This document shows, one piece after another, positions 42,666 to 46,506 of a stretch of DNA of 46,506 nucleotides. The notes beneath the pieces were generated by a model. The model had not been told where the DNA came from and ran no database searches. It worked only from the letters and a program-made list of their open reading frames with translations. The stretch is from an uncultured Clostridia bacterium (GTDB lineage Bacteria > Bacillota > Clostridia > Christensenellales > Aristaeellaceae), in contig CAKTXZ010000020.1 of the NCBI GenBank assembly GCA_934632155.1, forward strand, positions 1-46,506, read 5' to 3'. Both the position numbers and the translations under genes were made by a program. The stretch's first letter is position 1. Every line of letters begins with the position of its first letter.

Positions 42666-43169
42666 ATGGAAAGCATTCTGGAATTGATTGTGGCCAACCT
42701 GCCGTTGGTGCTATGCATGCTCATCGGCGTTTCGCTGCTGGTGGCGGAGGTTTTTCTGCCCGGCTTCGGCTTGCCGGGCATATCGGGGCTGGCGCTGCTG
42801 ACGCTGGGCATCGTGCTCACGTGGATTCATTACGGCGTGGCCGCCGGGCTGTCCGTTACGTTGATTTCGCTGGCGCTGGCGGGGATATCGATTTCAATCT
42901 CCATCAAATCGGCCGCCAACGGTAAAATCGCGCGTTCGGCGCTGTTTCTCAAAAGCGTTACGCCGCCTGCGGACGATGAGGAGAACAAAGCCTTCGAAGG
43001 GCGCGAGGGCGTAACCGCCACCGCGCTGCGGCCTATCGGCGTGGCGGAATTTGATGGCGTGCGGCTCAACGTGGTCACGGAGGGTGAATTCATCGACCGC
43101 GGCGCGACGGTTCGGGTCATCCGCGTGGAGGGCGGACGCATCATCGTGCGCGCGGTCAGGCAGGCCTGA
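42666..43169 (+). CDS. NfeD-like membrane protein
   Basis: The product is 167 aa from ATG 42666, with GGAGG eight bases upstream. Three hydrophobic segments (about 12-32, 36-55, 60-80) include EVFLPGFGLPGISG, typical of the short NfeD form. A C-terminal OB-fold domain (about 100-165) has GREGVTATALRPIG and GEFIDRGATVRVIRVEGGRIIV. NfeD proteins partner with flotillin-like proteins in the membrane. The floA gene follows 57 bases later, as in other Firmicutes. Confidence 0.92.
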   Translation: MESILELIVANLPLVLCMLIGVSLLVAEVFLPGFGLPGISGLALLTLGIVLTWIHYGVAAGLSVTLISLALAGISISISIKSAANGKIARSALFLKSVTPPADDEENKAFEGREGVTATALRPIGVAEFDGVRLNVVTEGEFIDRGATVRVIRVEGGRIIVRAVRQA

Positions 43170-43226
43170 AGCAAAGCAGGCGCGGAAACGCGCCGCATGA
43201 TCGAAACGAAAAAGGGAGGGGTTTTC

Positions 43227-44249
43227 ATGGATTTCATGATTCTGTGGTTCATCATCATTGCGGTCGCCGTGATTGTGGCGGCTGTCTTCTTCCGTTACGT
43301 GCCCGTAGGGCTGTGGATCAACGCCCGCGCGTCCGGCGCGCCGGTCAAAATCGTTTCCCTGGTCGGCATGCGCTTCCGCCGCATTTCGCCCCAGAAGATC
43401 GTCAACGCTTATATCAAGGCGCGCAAGGCCGGTCTGAGCGTATCGACCGATATGCTGGAAACGCATTATCTGGCGGGCGGCAATGTGGAGCGCGTCATTA
43501 ACGCGCTCATTTCCGCCAAGCAGGCCAGCATCACGCTTTCCTTTACCACGGCCTGCGCCATCGATCTGGCCGGTCGCGACGTGCTGCAGGCCGTGCAGAT
43601 GAGCGTTCTGCCCAAGGTCATTGAAACGCCGCCCGTCGCCGCCATCGCCAAGGACGGTATCGAGCTGCGCGCCAAGGCGCGCGTCACCGTGCGCACGAAC
43701 ATTGACCGCCTGGTCGGCGGCGCGGGCGAGGAAACCATCATCGCCCGTGTAGGCGAAGGCATTGTGACCACCATCGGCTCCTCCGAAACGCACAAGGCTG
43801 TGCTGGAGAATCCCGACCTTATTAGCCAGACCGTGCTGAACAAGGGGCTGGACGCAGGCACAGCGTATGAGATTCTTTCCATCGACATCGCCGACGTGGA
43901 CGTTGGGCGCAACATCGGCGCGCAGCTGCAAATGGATCAGGCCGAGGCCGACCGCCGCATCGCGCAGGCCAAGGCGGAGGAGCGCCGCGCCATGGCCGTC
44001 GCGCATGAGCAGGAAATGAAGGCCGCCGTGCAGGAAATGCGCGCCAAGGTGGTCGAGGCCGAGGCGCAGGTGCCGCTGGCCATGGCCGAAGCGCTGCACG
44101 AGGGCAAGCTGGGCGTAATGGATTATTACCAGATGCAAAACACCATCGCCGATACCGAAATGCGCAGCGGCATCGCCCGCGCCGCAGCCCCCGCCGCCGA
44201 CGCCGCCAAGCCGCTCAACGACACGCCGCGCGCCAAGGCGACCAAATAA
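43227..44249 (+). CDS. floA: Flotillin-like protein FloA
   Basis: The product is 340 aa from ATG 43227, with GGGAGGGG upstream. A single N-terminal membrane hairpin segment (about 3-24) is followed by the FloA-specific RYVPVGLWINARASGAPV and by VPLVG-type LVGMRFRR, then the SPFH region (ELRAKARVTVRTNIDRLVGG) and a Glu/Ala-rich coiled coil (about 245-310). It organises membrane microdomains and affects fluidity and signalling complexes. Its order after nfeD supports the call. Confidence 0.96.
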   Translation: MDFMILWFIIIAVAVIVAAVFFRYVPVGLWINARASGAPVKIVSLVGMRFRRISPQKIVNAYIKARKAGLSVSTDMLETHYLAGGNVERVINALISAKQASITLSFTTACAIDLAGRDVLQAVQMSVLPKVIETPPVAAIAKDGIELRAKARVTVRTNIDRLVGGAGEETIIARVGEGIVTTIGSSETHKAVLENPDLISQTVLNKGLDAGTAYEILSIDIADVDVGRNIGAQLQMDQAEADRRIAQAKAEERRAMAVAHEQEMKAAVQEMRAKVVEAEAQVPLAMAEALHEGKLGVMDYYQMQNTIADTEMRSGIARAAAPAADAAKPLNDTPRAKATK

Positions 44250-44250
44250 C

Positions 44251-44550
44251 ATGAACGAATGCATCGCCTCGCCGGCGCCGCCGGCCATCGCCGGCATATG
44301 GATGGGCGCTGAAAAGCTATACAAACGGCTTTCGCCCGATGTTTTCTGCAAAGCCGTGCTGTATGAAAAGGAACGGCGGTACGGCAAGCACAGGCGCGTG
44401 CCCTATCGCCTGCATTTCAGGCTGGAAACAGGCCGACGCAAGGCCTTTGTCGTATCGGATCAAGCCTGTTTTTCCATGCCGGACAGCGGCACGGCAGGCA
44501 CGCCGTGCTACAAGGGCACGGAGCTTCTCGGCCTTACGCCCAACGCCTGA
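44251..44550 (+). CDS. Small protein of unknown function after floA
   Basis: The product is 99 aa, starting one base after the floA stop; AAGG lies in the floA end. The central part reads KAVLYEKERRYGKHRR, PYRLHFRLETGRRKAFVVS and GTAGTPCYKGTELLGL. This alternation of strands with a Gly-Thr turn resembles DUF2500-type beta domains, but the match is by eye only. No signal peptide or membrane segment is seen. A chance frame is possible but the position and codon use favour a gene. Confidence 0.55.
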   Translation: MNECIASPAPPAIAGIWMGAEKLYKRLSPDVFCKAVLYEKERRYGKHRRVPYRLHFRLETGRRKAFVVSDQACFSMPDSGTAGTPCYKGTELLGLTPNA

Positions 44551-44655
44551 TTTTTTACGCGATACGGGATCGCCGCGTGCTCGCGCATCGGCCGCTTTGC
44601 CGCATGCGCGGGCGCGTCTGTGTCGTTTCCTGCCGTCTGAAAGGAGATTTTACCC

Positions 44656-45126
44656 TTGCCCAACTTCGACCTCCTGCTGTCCTTGCCCGACCTCAACATT
44701 CTGCCGCTGCTTTTCATTATGCTGCTCAGTGTGCTGTCAATCGGCCTCGGCGCCATGAAAAAGAAGCAGCAGGCAGCGCAGGCGCAGCGCGGCGTCCCCC
44801 CGCAGCCCATGCCGCAGCCTGACGTCCCCGGCAGCAATGCATCGCCCCGGAAGCCTGTCCCGGCGGAGGGCGAGGATCCCTGCCACGCCGCCATCCTACA
44901 ACGCCTGCCCAACCCGCCCCAGCATACCTTCTCGGGGACGGAAAACGATTTTGCGCCCTTTACCGAGGGCGAGGATCCCTGCCACGCAGACATGCTGACC
45001 GGACCGCAGCAGGCGGATATGCCCGAGCCGGCAGAACCGTCCGAGGGCGCGCAGGAGCTGCTGCGCGGCGTTATTTTGAGCGAGGTTTTGCGGCGCAGGC
45101 CGCCCTGTCGCGGGAGGCGCGCATGA
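44656..45126 (+). CDS. Small membrane protein with duplicated EGEDPCHA motif
   Basis: The product is 156 aa, starting with TTG at 44656, nine bases after GAAAGGAG. One membrane segment (about 13-33) is followed by a Lys stop (MKKKQQ), so most of the protein is probably cytosolic. A Pro/Gln-rich linker leads to EGEDPCHA at 71-78, repeated at 104-111; the DNA behind it (44866-44888 and 44965-44987) is a 23-base identical repeat 99 bases apart. The C-terminus ends with LLRGVILSEVLRRR, a short conserved-looking helix. The Cys-His pairs could bind metal or sense redox state. The gene overlaps the LytTR regulator by four bases. Confidence 0.75.
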   Translation: MPNFDLLLSLPDLNILPLLFIMLLSVLSIGLGAMKKKQQAAQAQRGVPPQPMPQPDVPGSNASPRKPVPAEGEDPCHAAILQRLPNPPQHTFSGTENDFAPFTEGEDPCHADMLTGPQQADMPEPAEPSEGAQELLRGVILSEVLRRRPPCRGRRA

Positions 45127-45884
45127 GCAACGAAAAGCTGATTTCCGTTCTGGCGGCGGACGACGACGCAGGCATGCGCCTGATTTTGCGCAAGGTCATT
45201 CAGCAGACCGACGGCTTCGTCATGGTCGGCGAGGCTGCCTGCGGCGACGAGGCCATGACGCTTTACGAAAAATATCGCCCGCAGGTCGTTTTTCTGGATG
45301 TGGATATGCCGGGCAAGACCGGCGTGGAATGCGCGCGCCAGATTCAGGATCAGAATCCCGCCTGCATTCTGATTTTCGCTACGGCGCATGAGGAGTACAT
45401 GAGCGAGGCCTTTGAAGTGTACGCCTTTGATTATCTGGTGAAGCCCTTCAAGCTTGATCGCCTGAACCAAACCTTGGCGCGCATTCGCTCCCGCCTGTGC
45501 AGGCCGCCCGAAACGCCGCCGCCCACCCTGCGCCCCGCCAAGCCCCAAAACGCTGCGGGACGGCTGATGCTGCGCCACAAGGACGGCGTCAGCTTTATCG
45601 ACATGCAGGAAATTCTGCTCGTTCAGCGCGAGGACCGTGCAACCGTGATCTATACCCTGCGCGACGGGCGCTATGTGCTCAGCGAATCGCTCTCCGAAAC
45701 CGAGGCGCGCTTGGATCCGCAGATTTTCTTCCGCTGCCACAAAAGCTATATTATCAATCTGCGCCATATTCGCAATATTACCCCCTATGGCCGCTGGACT
45801 TATGTCGTCCAGCTCGACGGCACGGAGCATGACGCGCTTATTACGCATGAAAAATACGACGAGCTGGAAAAGCGCTTCGGTTAA
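45123..45884 (+). CDS. LytTR-type response regulator
   Basis: The product is 253 aa, with GGGAGGCG before the start. The receiver domain (about 5-125) has the acidic triad DDD at 13-15, phospho-acceptor Asp59 in VFLDVDMPG, Thr87 and Lys107 in YLVKPF. After a Pro-rich linker, the LytTR DNA-binding domain (about 150-250) shows LMLRHKDGVSFIDMQEI, FFRCHKSYIINLRHI and KYDELEKRF. It is competent for phosphorylation, but no histidine kinase gene adjoins it. The small membrane protein co-translated with it may be its sensor or anchor; that is inference. Confidence 0.93.
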   Translation: MSNEKLISVLAADDDAGMRLILRKVIQQTDGFVMVGEAACGDEAMTLYEKYRPQVVFLDVDMPGKTGVECARQIQDQNPACILIFATAHEEYMSEAFEVYAFDYLVKPFKLDRLNQTLARIRSRLCRPPETPPPTLRPAKPQNAAGRLMLRHKDGVSFIDMQEILLVQREDRATVIYTLRDGRYVLSESLSETEARLDPQIFFRCHKSYIINLRHIRNITPYGRWTYVVQLDGTEHDALITHEKYDELEKRFG

Positions 45885-45898
45885 CCGCCCGGCGCTGG

Positions 45899-46039
45899 CT
45901 GCGCAGCTTCCTTCGCCGCGAGGTTTCGGCGCGCTACGCCTTCTACGGCGCGCTCCTGCTGAGTCTCTATCAGCTGGCCCCGCTGCCCGCCTACGCCGTG
46001 CCGGGCTGCATTTGCCTTGTACTCGCCGCCTGCCACTGA
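45899..46039 (+). other. Possible remnant of a small membrane protein after the LytTR gene
   Basis: In one frame 46 codons are open from a CTG at 45899 to a TGA at 46037-46039, giving LRSFLRREVSARYAFYG then a hydrophobic stretch (ALLLSLYQLAPLPAYAV). No ATG, GTG or ribosome site is available. It is either a broken gene tail or chance. Confidence 0.25.
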
Positions 46040-46094
46040 CGCCCCGCAGAAAAGGAAACCCTGTGACCATGTAAAAAATGCCAAAGACCCCGGC

Positions 46095-46275
46095 AGGCAG
46101 GGAGATTGCTCCGCATCCTCAATCGTCGGCTAACTCCCTGCTGTTCGCAATGCTCCTTTGGGATAGCTTCTCTGCCCGCGAAGGAACGCCCGGAGGCCTC
46201 CGGCGGGCAGGGATTTTGCTCCGCATCCTCAATAGTCGCCTTGCTCTCTGCCGTTCGCAATGCTCCTTTTCGGAT
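46095..46275. repeat. Tandem duplication with 110-base period
   Basis: The sequence from 46095 to about 46165 returns with few changes from 46205 to about 46275. Identical blocks include TTGCTCCGCATCCTCAAT and GTTCGCAATGCTCCTTT in each copy. Open frames across it are shadows. I see no gene between 46040 and 46506. Confidence 0.7.
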
Positions 46276-46452
46276 GATTCCTCCGCCTCGCTTTATCCGC
46301 CACAGGCGGCGCTTCGGCTCCGTCACCCTGCACCCAGTAGCGGACAAAATGGTGGCTTATGGCAAACAATGTGCCGCAGTAACCCCGTATACCGCTATGA
46401 ATTGGGTTTACAGCCTGAATTCGTGAAATAATATACACAAGCCCGTGTGCGG

Positions 46453-46493
46453 GGCGGCGAACGCCGCCAACCGGATTTTCAATGAAAATCCGG
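46453..46493. repeat. Two adjacent hairpins near the window end
   Basis: GGCGGCG (46453-46459) pairs with CGCCGCC (46462-46468); CCGGATTTTC (46471-46480) pairs with GAAAATCCGG (46484-46493). The window ends before it is clear what they belong to. Confidence 0.6.
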
Positions 46494-46506
46494 GCAAAAC
46501 GAAAAA

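Noticed and set aside
46229..46438. Minus-strand 69-codon frame near the window end
   Set aside because: It reads across the 110-base repeat and has no ribosome site; its composition follows the repeat.

Overview
The window looks like a stretch of chromosome from an anaerobic, GC-rich, Gram-positive-type bacterium, most likely a member of the Clostridia (Christensenellales-like lineages would fit; this is inference). Supporting signs are purine-rich Shine-Dalgarno sites before almost every gene, TTGACA/TATAAT-type promoters, Firmicutes-type families (FloA/NfeD, YnzC/DUF896, CdaR/PucR-type regulator, NagA/ROK), no outer-membrane genes, and anaerobe enzymes (a flavodiiron protein with rubredoxin, a PflA-like radical SAM protein). 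No rRNA, tRNA, CRISPR array, transposase or phage gene was seen.

Layout. 1-6037 (minus): a truncated leucine-rich-repeat surface protein, a decayed reading frame, a small exported protein, a degenerate receiver protein, then a tightly overlapped signalling operon (7TM sensor, histidine kinase, NarL-type response regulator, small P-loop kinase). 6038-8876 (plus): exported LRR and SH3 proteins. 9158-11050 (minus): a lipid kinase-like gene and an exported papain-like protein. 11320-13647 (plus): CdaR-like regulator and S41 protease. 14045-16916 (minus): ybaB-recR-rmuC-hypothetical. 17580-20121 (plus): nagA and a ROK kinase. 20163-22436: two hairpin-rich repeat clusters on either side of a GFO/IDH/MocA oxidoreductase. 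22456-26834 (minus): uvrB, radical SAM protein, HtrA protease. 27079-30972 (plus): murA, a YjdF-like membrane protein, ftsH. 31344-36269 (minus): an envelope operon with a membrane-anchored M1 peptidase (apparent N-terminal frameshift), a GT2-GtrA fusion, a phosphodiester glycosidase, a divergent Lgt-like protein and DUF896. 36489-37337 (plus): an eukaryotic-type kinase. 37657-42430 (minus): uvrA, then a four-domain flavodiiron protein. 42666-45884 (plus): nfeD-floA, a small unknown gene, a membrane protein with a duplicated Cys-His motif, and a LytTR response regulator co-translated with it. 45885-46506: non-coding, with a 110-base tandem duplication and two hairpins.

How the parts fit. Most operons concern the cell envelope (MurA, FtsH, FloA, HtrA, S41, GtrA fusion, Lgt-like, phosphodiester glycosidase) and sensing of its surroundings. 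uvrA and uvrB lie about 16 kb apart but share an identical 13-base block at their promoters that resembles a Gram-positive LexA box, suggesting one SOS regulon. The observations most worth following are the 7TM sensor/kinase/regulator operon, the pairing of a duplicated EGEDPCHA membrane protein with an orphan LytTR regulator, the Lgt-like/NAGPA-like operon, and the interspersed palindromic repeat family at 6.2, 20.2 and 22.1 kb.
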